A program made the position numbers and the translations under genes. Below the pieces are notes generated by a model. It was not told the DNA's origin and did not search any database. It saw only the letters and a program-made list of their open reading frames with translations. A stretch of 64,000 nucleotides of DNA, from contig NW_008805070.1 in NCBI RefSeq assembly GCF_000004825.1, positions 1,612,001 to 1,676,000 of the forward strand. Reading direction: 5' to 3'. Position 1 is the stretch's first letter; every line of letters begins with the position of its first letter. Shown here in pieces: positions 1-11,713 of the stretch. The stretch comes from Heterostelium album PN500. Taxonomy: Eukaryota; Evosea; Eumycetozoa; Acytosteliales; Acytosteliaceae.

Positions 1-153
1 GACCACAAAGATCAACTCTATGATTTAATGAGAAAATCCTATCAATTGGTTGCCCCACATTCCTTATCACCTCAAGATAATATTTCTGATGAAAAGATTG
101 TAGAGTTTTATGAAAAGAAATTCTCATTAAAAGATAAAAGAAAGAAAAAATAA
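1..153 (+). CDS. C-terminal end of an unidentified protein
   Basis: The first base starts an open frame of 50 codons that ends in TAA at 151-153. It reads as a basic tail: it begins DHKDQLYDLMRKSYQLVAP and ends in a Lys/Arg-rich run. The pattern 'L-(x)-RKSYQLV' faintly recalls the C-terminus of MmcQ/YjbR-like proteins, but this is too short to name. The gene starts outside the window. About 227 bp of poly-T-rich DNA separates it from the next gene on the same strand. Confidence 0.55.
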   Translation, partial: DHKDQLYDLMRKSYQLVAPHSLSPQDNISDEKIVEFYEKKFSLKDKRKKK

Positions 154-380
154 AGATTGTTAAAACTTAACAAGTTTAATCTATCTATAATTAATTTAAA
201 TCAATCGATCGGTAAAATATATGTGCTCATAAACAATTGAATGTTACTCTATGATCACTTCATCATTTTGCTTTTTTTTTTTTTTGGATTTTTTTTTTTT
301 TTCGAAATTTAATTTTTTTTTAAATGGTTTCATTATCATTTATTTTCTGTTAATTATTTGATCGTTTTCTCTTTATAAAT

Positions 381-1191
381 ATGGAATTAGCTAGATATTT
401 CAAGGGTATTTTACAACGTGGTGTTGGACCATCCATCAGAACATTATATTATACAGGTGAATTGAAGTATGGTAACGTCATCGGAAAAGATGTATTCGGA
501 AACAGGTTAGTATATTATAGAATCTATGATCATGATCAATGAATCGATCAATCGATCTATCAGTCAAACAACAAAACAGTTTATTAACATATATAAAATC
601 ATTATAACAGTTACTTTGAAAATCTAAATGAACCACATGGTAAGAAAAATCAGAATATTAGATGATAAGCATTGTGAACAGACAACTAATGAGATGACTT
701 TTGATTGATCTTCAATTCATAACCTATAGGTAGACACAGATGGGTAGAATATGCCGATCCAGCCAAACCAGAGGCTACTACCGTTCCACCAGAATGGTAA
801 GTAATCAAATTATATATAGGTTTAGCAGAGATAGATTAGATGATAGCAGATTGTTAATAACATTTTAATAATCATTATAATCGATAACATATATATATAT
901 AGGCATTCATGGTTACATCATATTTCAGATAAGCATGGAAACTCACAAGATGTAAATATCATCATATTTATAAAGGAATCATCAATATTGTTGCTTTAGA
1001 ACAATATATCTAATATATCAATTGTTTTTTATTTATTTTAGATGATTTCATTTACTCCACAATACAAGAGAGACCATCTTTCTAATCCAACAGGTACTGA
1101 CGGTGCTTACACACCACCAAACTATTTGTATAACATTGAAAAAGCAAAGGATGCTTATGAAGAACAAGTAGCTGCTCAAAAGAAGAATTAA
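381..1191 (+). CDS. ndufa12: NADH dehydrogenase (complex I) accessory subunit NDUFA12 / B17.2
   Basis: This is a five-exon gene: 381-505, 611-639, 730-796, 903-951 and 1042-1191. All introns are GT..AG, and joining the exons gives one frame ending in TAA. The protein starts MELARYFKGILQRG. It contains GKDVFGNSYFEN, then RHRWVEYADP and PPEWHSWLHHISD, which are the conserved blocks of the B17.2/NDUFA12 family of mitochondrial complex I, followed by a YTPPNYLYN tail. Length, about 140 residues, fits the family. NDUFA12 sits in the peripheral arm of complex I at the matrix side and is needed for assembly or stability of the holoenzyme. The four introns are short (about 90-106 bp) and AT-rich. The ATG at 381 is preceded by a long poly-T tract, typical of dictyostelid promoters. 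Confidence 0.95.
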
Positions 1192-1470
1192 AACTTAATA
1201 ATAATAATCAATACAAAATATATACATAATCGAATTTATTATGCAACAATGTATATTAATTAATAATAAATAAACAAATACACAATTATCTTTTACTGAT
1301 AAACATTGTTTTGTTGACGGAGTAGCTACATGTTGGTTTCTCATAAAAAAAAAAAAAACAATTTTTTTTTAACGATAAACATCGACACTCATTGTGAACA
1401 TACAATCATTTTAATATTATATTTATTTAAATGAACATTAAAAGAGAAAATCAGATTTATCAAAGAAGAG

Positions 1471-1540
1471 AATGATAATATCAAACAATACTCTGAATTA
1501 TTACATCAATATCTAGTCATTTAAGAAGATAAATTAAAGT
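1471..1540 (+). pseudogene. Small relic of the B-box family coiled-coil region
   Basis: Reading the plus strand here gives NDNIKQYSELLHQYLVI, a stop, then EDKLK. This matches the coiled-coil signature of the window's B-box genes (for example EIKQYFEQLHQYLVIEEHKL in the gene at 12.5-14.3 kb). No B-box lies before it and no propeller after it. The rest of 1192-1599 is AT-rich and shows nothing else. Confidence 0.6.
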
Positions 1541-1599
1541 AATATATTATATACACTTAAATATCAAATCAATTAGATAATAATATAAATACATATTTA

Positions 1600-4500
1600 T
1601 TAATTTACTCTTTTTTTATCTGATCTTGACAAATTTCTTAATTTAACGGTTGCCAATTTAAATTCGACGCTATATTTCTTTTTTAATAGGACTACAGTGA
1701 TTACAATGATGGTTACACCAACGACCACACAAACAACGATGACCGGTATCTTCCAATTGATGGTATTCGATGAAGGACTATCGCTACTTGAACTATCGAA
1801 AGCTACTAGTGCACCGAAATTCGGATCGATAACAACCTGTTTCTTAAAGTATGGAATTGTTATTGTTGTCAAGACTTGAAGAGATTCCTTTGTCGATGAT
1901 TTCGAATCTGGTGCAGAGACATTACTGTATTGTACGGTGCCATCAACCAATATTCTATCTGAAAAGAATGCTGTCAACAATAATCCATCTTGAACAATCT
2001 CCATGGTTCTCAGTGATAGAAGACCATTAAATCTACATCCACCAACTTTAGCCTTGATATCTGCTTCATTTAGGAATGAGAGTTCCAGTGTGTTTTGAGC
2101 ACCTCCAAAAGTCCAATTGGAGATGGTTATTACATATTTCATCGAGTTGTTTTGTGCTGTAAAGATGTCACCTTGGAAATTGTATTTAGTTTGATTGGTA
2201 AACACAAGCATTTCTACGTCTATCACCAATTTACTATCGACACTGAATATACCTCTATAGTTATATTGAGGGTAGGTGTTTGGTGTACCAGGCGATGACA
2301 ACAACGTCCAATCTATATCCGAGAATTGGTAAGACTTGATAGTGGCACCATGATCATCCTTTTCCGAGATGGAAACCAATGAAATATTAAATTGGACATT
2401 CCTTGCTGCAGAACCAAGAGTCATGGCGACGGTATCATTCAAAGGTTGTGGAATGTCTGCGTGCAAATCTTCTGCTGCCTCTGGTATTCTAATAGTACAG
2501 TTGACACCAACATATTGATTATTACACATACAGTATCCATTCTGACACTGACCATTGGTTGAATTACAACCGACACAGCCTGGTTCACTTGGTAAATAGA
2601 TGAAACGTTGACCAAAAAACGATTGAGTTAGCATGGTTACTGTTATGTTTAGACTACCATCTGGGCTGGCTACATCCGACGAAAAGTGACAGACAATCAT
2701 ATTTGGTTCAACCAGAAAAGCATCACATGATTTGTTGCCAATTTCGACTTCAAAACTATTTTGGAACAAATAAAAGTTTGAACCAAAGATAGTAACATTT
2801 CCTGGAGTACCAAAATATGTTGAAGTTGCAGACAAGATAGTTGGTGCTTGGTAATAGACGTTAAAGAGGGTAGGGTTACTATTCAGTGGATTGTAAAAAG
2901 CTAAATCCCTTCTTCCTACGCCAGGACCTACTGATATTTCCATTATATATGGATAGGTTTGGGTCAGCATGGTTAAATTCATAGGATCGTTTCCGTTAAA
3001 GTAAATTGTTAAAACCGTTTGAGAGTCATACGACAATGGTGATATAAACTTTCCTGTGACTGTAAAGCTACCACCTTGAACAGGAGGACTGGTTATCTTT
3101 TCGATGATAGGTGTAAGGTAGATTGTACCAACCGTAAATTTAGTACCAACCGATAGACTGTATGTTCCAGATCTGGCGTCATTGGGTAGTGGTACCGTAA
3201 AACTGTCAAATATATGTTGGTTGGTATTGTAGTTGGTTGGTCCAAATCTTGATTTCGAGAGACCCGATATAAATGGAATGGTCAAAGGCATTCCTGGATA
3301 TGTGGTTACATCGCTGAAACCAAGATAGCTACCATTTACTAATAGCTCACTTTGATTATTTGGGTTTACAACAAAGGAGTTTATAATAGGTCCAGGATAA
3401 GAGATCGGTACAGGGAGGGAAGTCATATTTGATTGTAGATTTGAAATGGTTAAATTAACGGTTCCAACAAACTTTGGGAATAACGATAGTGCAAAGGTTT
3501 TTCCATCAACAGAGGAGCAGGGTACATTATATTTTCCATTCAAGTCGGTACTAACCATAGTTGTTCGATCAACGAATATGGTGGAAAGTACAACTTGACC
3601 TGTAACATTTGCAACATTTGGAGTTACACTAGAAATGTATGGTACTAAAATTTGATTGTAAGTAAATTATAATTTTCAAATTTTTAAGTATAAAACTAGT
3701 GTACTTACACCAATCTTCATTCGATTGCCATAGCACATATTTTGATGGTCTCGAATAAATGACAAAAAGACCATTGGTTGCTGTGTTTGGAACAGTTGTA
3801 ATACATGACACAAAGTTTGGACATAAAATATCGTAGGATGCATTTCCAACATTCAATGAAAAATTTCCATTATACAAGTCAAAGTTTGTACCTGTAATTG
3901 TAATTTTATTACCATTCTGAACTACATCATCATCCATAATAGTGATACCTATAAAAATTTTTAATAATTAGAATGATATTCAAAACAAAAAGAATGGATT
4001 TGATTTTGGTTTCATACCTGTATATGTTGAATTTATAACTACATTATTAATTACCGTCATTCCGGTTGAACTTAGAACGTAGTTTATCACTTTTCCAGCT
4101 ACTGGATTGGCGGGTATATCGACTTCAAAGGCAGTGTTATTGGCGTTGATTGACCTGCTAGCTAAATTTAAATTGGTTCCTCCAATTGTAAAGATAGTGG
4201 TTGCTGCTAAATTTACACCAGTAACAGTGACTTTGCTTTCCTCTAATGGTACTCTTAGATTGACGCTGGTCATCCATGAATAGATTGGTGTTGTAAAAGA
4301 ATAGACATTTGAAATTTGCCCGTAACATTCAACTTGGATATTGTATTGTCGATTAGGTACATCTTGTAGCTGACAAGTCATTACATTGGTAGCGGAAATA
4401 ACAAGGTTTATACATGAAATTCCTAATATCGCCACTGGATTCAGAAATGCATATCCTGTTATAGTAAGGTTATTGTTTACATATTGAATCAAAGAAATGT

Positions 4501-4627
4501 TTGGTGGTGGCATTAAATTTACTGAATTACTTTTCTCTATGTAGTCTGCATTGTTAATTGAAATACATGAAAAATTCGAAAGAATAAAGATAAAAATAGT
4601 AATTATATAAATATATTTATTTTTCAT
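1600..4627 (-). CDS. Tiger-like membrane protein with IPT/TIG domains and an EGF-like module
   Basis: Three exons on the minus strand (4627-4018, 3948-3709, 3644-1600) join in frame to 964 residues. The start is an ATG followed by a hydrophobic signal peptide (residues about 1-22, IYIITIFIFILSNFSC). The ectodomain carries repeated Ig-like IPT/TIG modules (for example NKITITGTNFDLYNGNFSL and PGNVTIFGSNFYLFQ). Next comes a Cys-rich EGF-like module (CVGCNSTNGQCQNGYCMCN), then a jelly-roll-like stretch. Near the C-terminus is one membrane helix (IPVIVVCVVVGVTIIVITVV) with a short basic cytoplasmic tail. This order is that of the dictyostelid Tiger/ComC-type surface glycoproteins, some of which (TgrB1/TgrC1) act in cell adhesion and allorecognition. 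Whether this one does is unknown. Many N-x-S/T sites suggest heavy glycosylation. No homologous partner lies head-to-head with it. Confidence 0.85.
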
Positions 4628-5079
4628 TTTATAAATAACTTTATATTGTAGTCTTGATTAAGAAAATCAATCTTTAAAATGGGTGCCTTTTCACTCACCC
4701 AAATTTGTAGAGTATGAAATAGTCAAAAATTAAGTCTAAAAGTTTACCCCTATTGTCTTTTACATCAAGAAGATTTTTTTTTTTGTGATATTTACTTTAG
4801 TTAGTTTATATTTTTTTGTGATATTTACTGAATTCAGAGATTGTGATTTTTATCTTAATTATTTATTTGAAAGGCAAATGGCAAAAGAAAAGTTAGATAC
4901 ACACGTACGTGTATTCAATTAGTAAAATAGTTAAAACTCTAATACTTTGTTTTTATTCAATTTTAATTTTCAAATAGGGAATGATTCTCTTTACAAATAA
5001 GAATTAAAATAGATCAACTTTTAATAATTTTCTATAAAAAATAATATTTAATCGAAATAGTTTATTTAGGTTACTGTAA
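4628..5079. other. AT-rich spacer
   Basis: About 450 bp without a supported gene. It contains a small direct duplication around 4775-4830 (two copies of a run of T followed by GTGATATTTACT). It holds the promoter side of the Tiger-like gene and the 3' side of the pseudogene that follows. Confidence 0.5.
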
Positions 5080-5880
5080 TTATCTACAATCACAATATTA
5101 TTGATGTTGATACTCACCAAGCTCTTATGAGTTTATCATCTTCCAAGAATGGTTCCCATCGATTCTCTTCAATTGAATATTTGAAATTACCATTTTTAAC
5201 ACCACCAAATGAATAAATAAAACTTGAGGTCGATGTTTCTCGATGGTTCACCAAAAAATCTATTCCACCTTGGTAAGAAAAAGTATTGAGAATGTTTGTT
5301 TGTTTGTATCGTAGATGAAGAAGTTTCCATTGTTATCATGACAAGCTATTATTTGTTGAAAGTCAATTTGATGTTTTGTTCACAATTTATTTGTCAAATC
5401 AAACTGAAATAACCTATTCTTCCTGAATGATATTGAATATAATGAACCTTTGAAGATCATTGTTGATTCTTGCAAACCAAACTCTGTAAAATCTTTCGAA
5501 TTTCATTGAGTTGATGTTGAATCGATCGATTCTATCCTTTACATTTAAACCATTTACCAAATAGATATGATCTTGACCATCATAACAAACTGATATAAAA
5601 CAATCACCTTTGATTCCTTTGATATCACCAATATGTTCAAAAGATTTCGATTTAATTGAGAATTTCATCCTTTTGTTTGGGTTCTCTTCACCACCGAATA
5701 CATAGATATATTCGCCAATTGAAACATTCGATTGGTATGTACTGCTAAAATCAAAATCAAACTCAAACTGTTAGATTGAATTGTTGTTTGATGTGTTGAT
5801 AAGTGTTGCTCCTTCTGATTTATGTGTTCAAAAATATATGATTGTTTATCATTGTTGTTTGTTGATAAATCGTTTCGAAA
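5080..5880 (-). pseudogene. Decayed B-box-family propeller gene (propeller part only)
   Basis: The minus strand shows the family's propeller in several frames. The first part is NVSIGEYIYVFGGEENPNK (about 5740-5690). Then an 84-codon open stretch (5668-5414) contains CYDGQDHIYLVNG and RIDRFN. At the 3' end comes the last blade, GVKNGNFKYSIEENRWEPF (about 5230-5140). The frame is broken between these parts, and the B-box and coiled coil are missing. It is a relic of the gene type seen intact at 12.5, 36.5 and 44.8 kb. Confidence 0.85.
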
Positions 5881-6227
5881 CGTAATCTGTCTAATTAATA
5901 TGTTTTGTGCAGATTGCAGTCATACTTGATCAATTACTTGTTTAATAAAAAAAAAAATTGTTTTTTAACAAATCTTTGACCAATTTAAGAAAATATTTAT
6001 GTTGTATGATAATAAAATTGGGCTTAATTCATATTTAATAAAATTAAATCGAATTTAAACTTTAATGATAAATAAAATCATATTTATAATATGTTTCTTG
6101 GGTTTTTATATATTTTTTATGATGTTTATTGATTTATGTTTGATGAATATTGAATAATACAATTATAGAGTAATAATGATAAAAGAATCGGTTGTAGTCT
6201 GGAAGTAATTTAATCTTTTGGTCACGT

Positions 6228-7686
6228 TTAAATTTTGCTGTATTCGAGCTTGCTTTCCAATTTCTTATTGTCACTGACCTTTCTGACAGCCTTGAAAAAG
6301 TCTTCTTCAATTGTATAATCTCTCTCTGCTCTAATAGCAAACATACCGGCTTCAGTACAAACGTTACGAAGATCAGCTGCATTGAATCCATCGGCCAACT
6401 TTGAAATTGCTTCGAAATCTAAAATCATAAAATTAGAACAAAACATATTCAACGACAATAAATATAATAACACATACCGATATCACCATGTTTAGTTATA
6501 CTGGATGCGTGAATCTTTAATACATCGACACGACCAGCTTCGTTTGGCAATGGGATTTCAATCTTACGATCTAGACGACCTGGACGCAAGAGAGCTGGAT
6601 CTAGAACGTCGGGTCTGTTGGTGGCCATGATGATCTTTACTTTCTGGAGGGTGTCGAAACCGTCCATCTGATTGAGCAACTCCATAAGAGTACGTTGGAT
6701 CTCACGATCGGCAGAGGTACCCTCAGAGAAACGACGACCACCGATAGCATCGATTTCATCCATGAAAATAACGCATGGCTGATGATCTCTTGCGTAACCA
6801 AACATCTCACGAATCACTCTGGCACTCTCACCGATATATTTATCTACAATGGCCGAAGAGACAACCTTTAAAAAGTTGGCATCCAAATTGCTTGCAATCG
6901 CTCTGGCCAACAATGTCTTTCCGGTACCTGGTGGACCGTACAACAACACACCCTTTGGTGGTTTAATACCGACTCTAACAAACAACTCTGGTACCAACAA
7001 TGGTAATTCAATAACCTAAATATATAAATAGTAATAGTAATAGAAGAGTTAAATTAGTTAATTTCATTCTATTCTAAAACAAAACTATAGTATAACTATA
7101 TATATAGTGTATACACTAAAAACCACATACCTCTCTTAACTCTCTAATTTGTGAATTTAGACCACCGATATCGGAATAGTTGATTGCGCCTGGGTTCTCT
7201 GTTGTCATGTTAAAGATGATTGGATCGACTTCACGTGGTAGAATCTTTAAGATGGTGAGAGTGGTGAGATCAAGAGTTACACGTGCACCTGGTACTAAAA
7301 GATGTGCCTTATCTTGATAGTTTGAACAACGTACAACATATCTTGGTCCATTACATGCTTTAACAATATCTAATTATTAAATAATAATAATAATAATAGT
7401 AGTTAGTAATGTTTATTATTATTATTATTATTATTATTATAATTTAAAATAAAAAGAAATAGACCATCTACATACATCTTTCCTCATCTAATGATCTTAA
7501 AACTTCACCAATGATTTCACCAATGTATTGAGTTGCCTTGAGGTGATCTTCAGTCTTTGCGTAGTCTTTCTTTAATTTCTTAACGAGTTCATGTGTTTTA
7601 TTGAGACGCAACTCTGCATTCTTGTGTTCGATCAATCTATCTCTGTATGCTTGTAATGCTTGTTCTTTCTTATCTTGTTCTGACAT
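6228..7686 (-). CDS. psmC6: 26S proteasome regulatory ATPase subunit Rpt4 (PSMC6/S10B)
   Basis: Four exons (7686-7476, 7369-7131, 7015-6478, 6418-6228) join in frame to 392 residues, close to the usual 389 for Rpt4. The N-terminal helix is a coiled coil (about residues 5-60). An OB-fold region follows ([18 protein letters not shown]). The AAA+ module has Walker A GPPGTGKT, Walker [15 protein letters not shown], and the second region of homology [20 protein letters not shown]. The ending [16 protein letters not shown] matches the Rpt4 tail and separates it from the other five Rpt subunits. Rpt4 is part of the hexameric ring that unfolds ubiquitylated substrates and threads them into the 20S core. 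All three introns are AT-rich GT..AG. Confidence 0.97.
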
Positions 7687-8234
7687 GTTTTAATATTTAT
7701 TTACTTATTTTATATATAATAATTAATAATTAATAATAGGTTTTAAAAAATAACGATTTTAATTAAAGTTTTAAAAAAAAAAAGATAGATGGTTGATGTA
7801 ATATATTTATTTACAAAAAAAAAAACACAATCAAATGAATAATTTAAAAAAAAATAAAAAATTAATTAAAGTTGATGTTCATTTTAAAAAAAATTTTATT
7901 TTTATTTTTAATTTTGTTTTTTTTGCTCAAATTCTATTAATTTTTTTTTAAAATTTATTTTATTTGTTTCTTTTATGAATATCTTACGATTTATAAATTA
8001 GTTAATGTTAAATTCATTGTTACTTGTAGTTTAGAGTTAAAAACCAAATATTAATTCACTTTATAAAACTTATTTTAAATTTTTTTTTTTTTTTCTTAAC
8101 AGACTTGAATCAGGACCAGAAGTTCATTTATTCTTTTGTTATCAACTTATAATATCAATTTTTACTTTATTTTCAACTTTTATTTTATTTATTAAAAAAA
8201 AAAAAGATAATTTTTGATTTGATTTTTATTTTAC
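7687..8234. other. Homopolymer-rich spacer upstream of Rpt4
   Basis: About 550 bp, made largely of A and T runs. It must contain the Rpt4 promoter. No open frame or RNA gene was seen. Confidence 0.5.
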
Positions 8235-8600
8235 AGTATTAAAAAGTAATTGATCCACACATCTGTCTTTGAAATATATCATGTTGGAAGAATGGCTCGT
8301 ATTGATTGTTTTCAATTGAATATTTGAAATTACCATATTCGACACCACCGAACGAATAGATATAGCTAGAGGTCGGCGATTCTCTATGATACATCAGAAG
8401 AGCACATCCGTGTTATATTTATGAATGATGTCTAATAACAATGATGATGAATCATTATCATATAGTTCTAATAGTTTATCAGTATTTGATTTGATGTTGG
8501 TCGAATAAGGTTTGACTATTTCACATCTATCAAAGATTGTAATGATGAGCTTGTGTTGATGTATACATCAATGGAATACTTGATTTGGATTACTGAAAGG
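8235..8600 (-). pseudogene. Internally deleted relic of a B-box/propeller gene
   Basis: Minus-strand translation of 8400-8250 gives LLMYHRESPTSSYIYSFGG, then YGNFKYSIENNQYEPFF, the last propeller blade of the family. Directly upstream (about 8470-8420) is the linker motif DSSSLLLDIIHK, which in intact genes lies some 300 residues away. The intervening propeller has been lost, so this is a deletion relic. Confidence 0.8.
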
Positions 8601-10099
8601 CACAAGAAGTTATTGGTTTAAAATACAATTCTAATTTTCATCAGTTTCAAGACTAAAGAAAAACTAAAACAAACCCAAAACAATTAAATACTTGAAAAAA
8701 AAAGGATATCAATACATTTTTAAAATGATAAATCAATAACATTATTAGAAGAATAATAAAGGATTAAGGAATTACTTTCACAAATAGTACAAAAACAAAA
8801 AATTTATAGACTCTTCTTCATATTCAAAATGTAAAGGTTTTTAACTGATTTTACATAAACAAAGATATAGTTTTTTTTAAAAAAGTAATTTAACAGATGA
8901 AACGAAAATAAACAAGGAGAGTATAACATAAAGAAAAGTTATTCTTTTAAGGAGTTCCCAATATAGAACAACTTATATTCTATTATTAAGTTGAAAGTGG
9001 TAGATTCAAATTCAATCTTTACTCGATGTAATTTAATATGGACCCAGATCCTTAGACAAACAATCTTAAGCTCTAGATTCCCAGATTTTTTGGAAATTTA
9101 AGAGTATGATATAGATCTGCTAATAAATAAATTTGTTTAACTAATTTTAGTATATTCGACAACTGTACAATACATCTCACTTGTCATCAAATTCAAAAAC
9201 TTAATATGTTTTGAATTTGATGACAATATCTCATAACCTAAAATGAATACTTATCTAAATTTGATATACAAACAACCAGTCAGGACCTGAATGTTTTTTA
9301 AAATTCTTGGGTATTCATGAGATAAATTTACTAGATGCCATTCATTCTAAACTCAATAGAGCTCTAAATACTGTTCATAATGGTGATATGAAATGATACC
9401 TTTTTACTTCCAAAAACTCTATGAATCTTTTCATGAAACAATTTAATCAAATAAACATAAACTATGTATATCTTTATCCTATTATTTAATTTTTAAGAAA
9501 ATAAATTTATATCAATAAAAACAAAAAGTATTTTATTACTTCAGAAATTGCACAAATAACACGGTGAATTTTTGTTTGTTATTTTTTTATTTTTTATAAA
9601 AAGTTAAATGTCTCAATTTTTTAATAAATACAAATCATTTTCAAAGATCTACATTTGTTACTTTCTAAACAAATAAATGGATATATGTCTGATGATTTGA
9701 TACCTGTCCTGTTTCTCAGATTTTTGCTGTACATCCTTGGATTCAACTAATGACCAATTATCTTGACTCCTGACATAATGAACAATCAAGAATCTTTAAT
9801 TTTTTTGTTTGAAACTACTTTCAATGAATATTACCACAAAATTTTTTTTTTTTATTTTTTTTTTAAGATTTAAGAAGTAAAAATTGTTTTATTAAGTTTT
9901 ATATTGGGATGGTGCTTTTTCTTTTTTTTATCAGTTTTTACTTTTCCATAATTTGCAAATTGATTGCTATTTTAATTATTATTATAATTATTTTAGTTAT
10001 TGTTATTTTATAGATTATTAAGTTGATGAGAATACTGATGATTGAATTGGTTAATTGAAAGTGAAGAAATGAAGAAGAGGAAATAATAGTTGGCTGACA
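8601..10099. other. Gene-poor AT-rich region
   Basis: About 1.5 kb with no convincing gene. A short plus-strand stretch near 9315-9400 (EINLLDAIHSKLNRALN) has a protein-like look but is bounded by stops and is not recognised. Confidence 0.4.
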
Positions 10100-10960
10100 T
10101 TTGAGTGGCTACTGGTTATTTAAGTTTGGATTGTAAGTTACTGATACTGATATTTATAATTAATTTCTTTACTGATATGTGCTGTACATATTCATTTATG
10201 ATAGATTCGTCAGATAGTAGGTTGTTTTCGTGGAGAGGAGTACCGCCAAAATAGGATTTACAATAGAATTTCCAGATTTGATTAAAGACAAGTGAAGCAA
10301 GAGTCGTGATGTTGTCCTTTCTTCTTACCAATTGATACGCATCTTCAATAGTCCAATCGAATCGTGTGACAACCTGAAAAGCTGTAAGGATTCAAGAATG
10401 GTGTTAAGACAAGCCAGAAAAGCGAACGAGAAGAACCGGAAGACCAGTGTTTCGTCCATGCTGGTGTTTGTAAAGCGATACATAGGTGAAGATACTGTCG
10501 TAAGATGTGTAGTCGAATTTGGTTGATGGTAGAGATAGTTGGAACTGGACATCAGTTAGTGGTGGAATGCCATGTTGATGATTAATAGGTGGTCGTTGAT
10601 TTGATTCAGAGTGGGTGGCAGACCATCAATCAGAATAGGTTTAGCTGATCTTATTATCCAGATGTTTGAGATGAACTGCCAATCGGTGCCACAGAGTGTA
10701 ACATAGGTTGAGACATGGTGAGGTGATAGATCTGAGATAGCCAACTGGTATAATAACAAACTTTGGAAGAATCAGAGGATGACAGTAGGAATCTGTTGAA
10801 TATCCACACGTGTTGCGCATCCTTACGAGTTGGATGTCCCATATCGAGAAGCCACTACGTAACCATGGTTGTACAGCTCTGTATTTATACTTCTGGGAGT
10901 CAATGAATGGATTGGAGTTGGACGACCACAGGTACCAGTCTTAAGACTGTATGTTATCGA
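10100..10960 (-). mobile_element. Probable non-LTR retrotransposon (TRE-like) ORF2 tail, degenerate
   Basis: This stretch is visibly richer in G+C than its surroundings and reads as protein on the minus strand in two frames with a few stops. Sequences such as WLRSGFSIWDIQLVR, CYTLWHRLAVHLKHLD and SLVFNQIWKFYCKSYF resemble the C-terminal part of LINE-type polymerase proteins. It begins about 90 bp beyond the 3' end of the tRNA-Val gene and points away from it. Dictyostelid TRE3-type elements integrate downstream of tRNA genes at such distances. The family assignment rests on texture and position only. A decayed host gene is the alternative. Confidence 0.35.
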
Positions 10961-11048
10961 GTTTCTTGACTTATTGACACCAGTTGTTTTATAGGGACTA
11001 AAATCAAAACTAAAATGCGCGCATTTTCCCCGCTTTTATTAAAATTTT

Positions 11049-11122
11049 GTATCAAGAATGGGAATCGAACCCATGACCCAAACCGTGTTAAGGTTTTGTG
11101 ATAACCAACTACACCATCCTGA
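11049..11122 (-). tRNA. trnV-AAC: tRNA-Val (anticodon AAC)
   Basis: The minus strand from 11122 to 11049 folds as a 74-nt tRNA. The acceptor stem GTCAGGA pairs with TCTTGAT (with two G-T pairs), and A is the discriminator. The D arm contains GTTGGTTA. The anticodon stem AAACC/GGTTT carries the loop TTAACAC, giving anticodon AAC (valine). The T arm is ATGGG/CCCAT with loop TTCGATT. A-box and B-box (GGTTCGATTCC) promoter elements are intact and there is no intron. The 5' thirteen bases are shared with a 17-bp direct repeat flanking an insertion just upstream (see 11127-12377). Confidence 0.9.
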
Positions 11123-11126
11123 CTAT

Positions 11127-11713
11127 TACTTCTAAATTCTGTCGTGCATATATCTATCTATATTTATTTATTTATTTGTATTAGGAGTCTAAGGTGGTGG
11201 TTATTTAAATACTTTGTACTCTTTTCTCTCTTACTGATTGAATAAGTATAATATATTTATTTATTTAGAACTTCGAAAATAAAAATTATTTAAAATTAAT
11301 TTTTTATTTATTTTTTGATCGTCGTTCACACAGGTCAAAAGTGTGCGCAAGCGCACTTTTGACTCCACTTCTAAATTCTGTCGTGCATATATCTATCTAT
11401 ATTTATTTATTTATTTGTATTAGGAGTCTAAGGTGGTGGTTATTTAAATACTTTGTACTCTTTTCTCTCTTACTGATTGAATAAGTATAATATATTTATT
11501 TATTTAGAACTTCGAAAATAAAAATTATTTAAAATTAATTTTTTATTTATTTTTTGATCGTCGTTCACACAGGTCAAAAGTGTGCGCAAGCGCACTTTTG
11601 ACTCCACTTCTAAATTCTGTCGTGCATATATCTATCTATATTTATTTATTTATTTGTATTAGGAGTCTAAGGTGGTGGTTATTTAAATACTTTGTACTCT
11701 TTTCTCTCTTACT
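11127..11713. repeat. Tandem array of a 239/240-bp unit, about 2.5 copies
   Basis: Copies begin at 11127, 11367 and 11606 and are almost identical; the third stops matching near 11713. Each full unit ends in a near-perfect hairpin (11334-11363 and 11573-11602), with arms GTCAAAAGTG(T)GCGC and GCGCACTTTTGAC around an AA loop. The unit resembles the tandem 'modules' found in untranslated regions of dictyostelid tRNA-targeting retroelements. Confidence 0.9.

Noticed and set aside
1600-4627. Orthology to TgrB1 or TgrC1 specifically
   Set aside because: Only family-level domain order can be seen; no divergent tgr partner is next to it.
11127-11713. Long terminal repeats
   Set aside because: The copies are directly adjacent to each other, not at opposite ends of an internal region.
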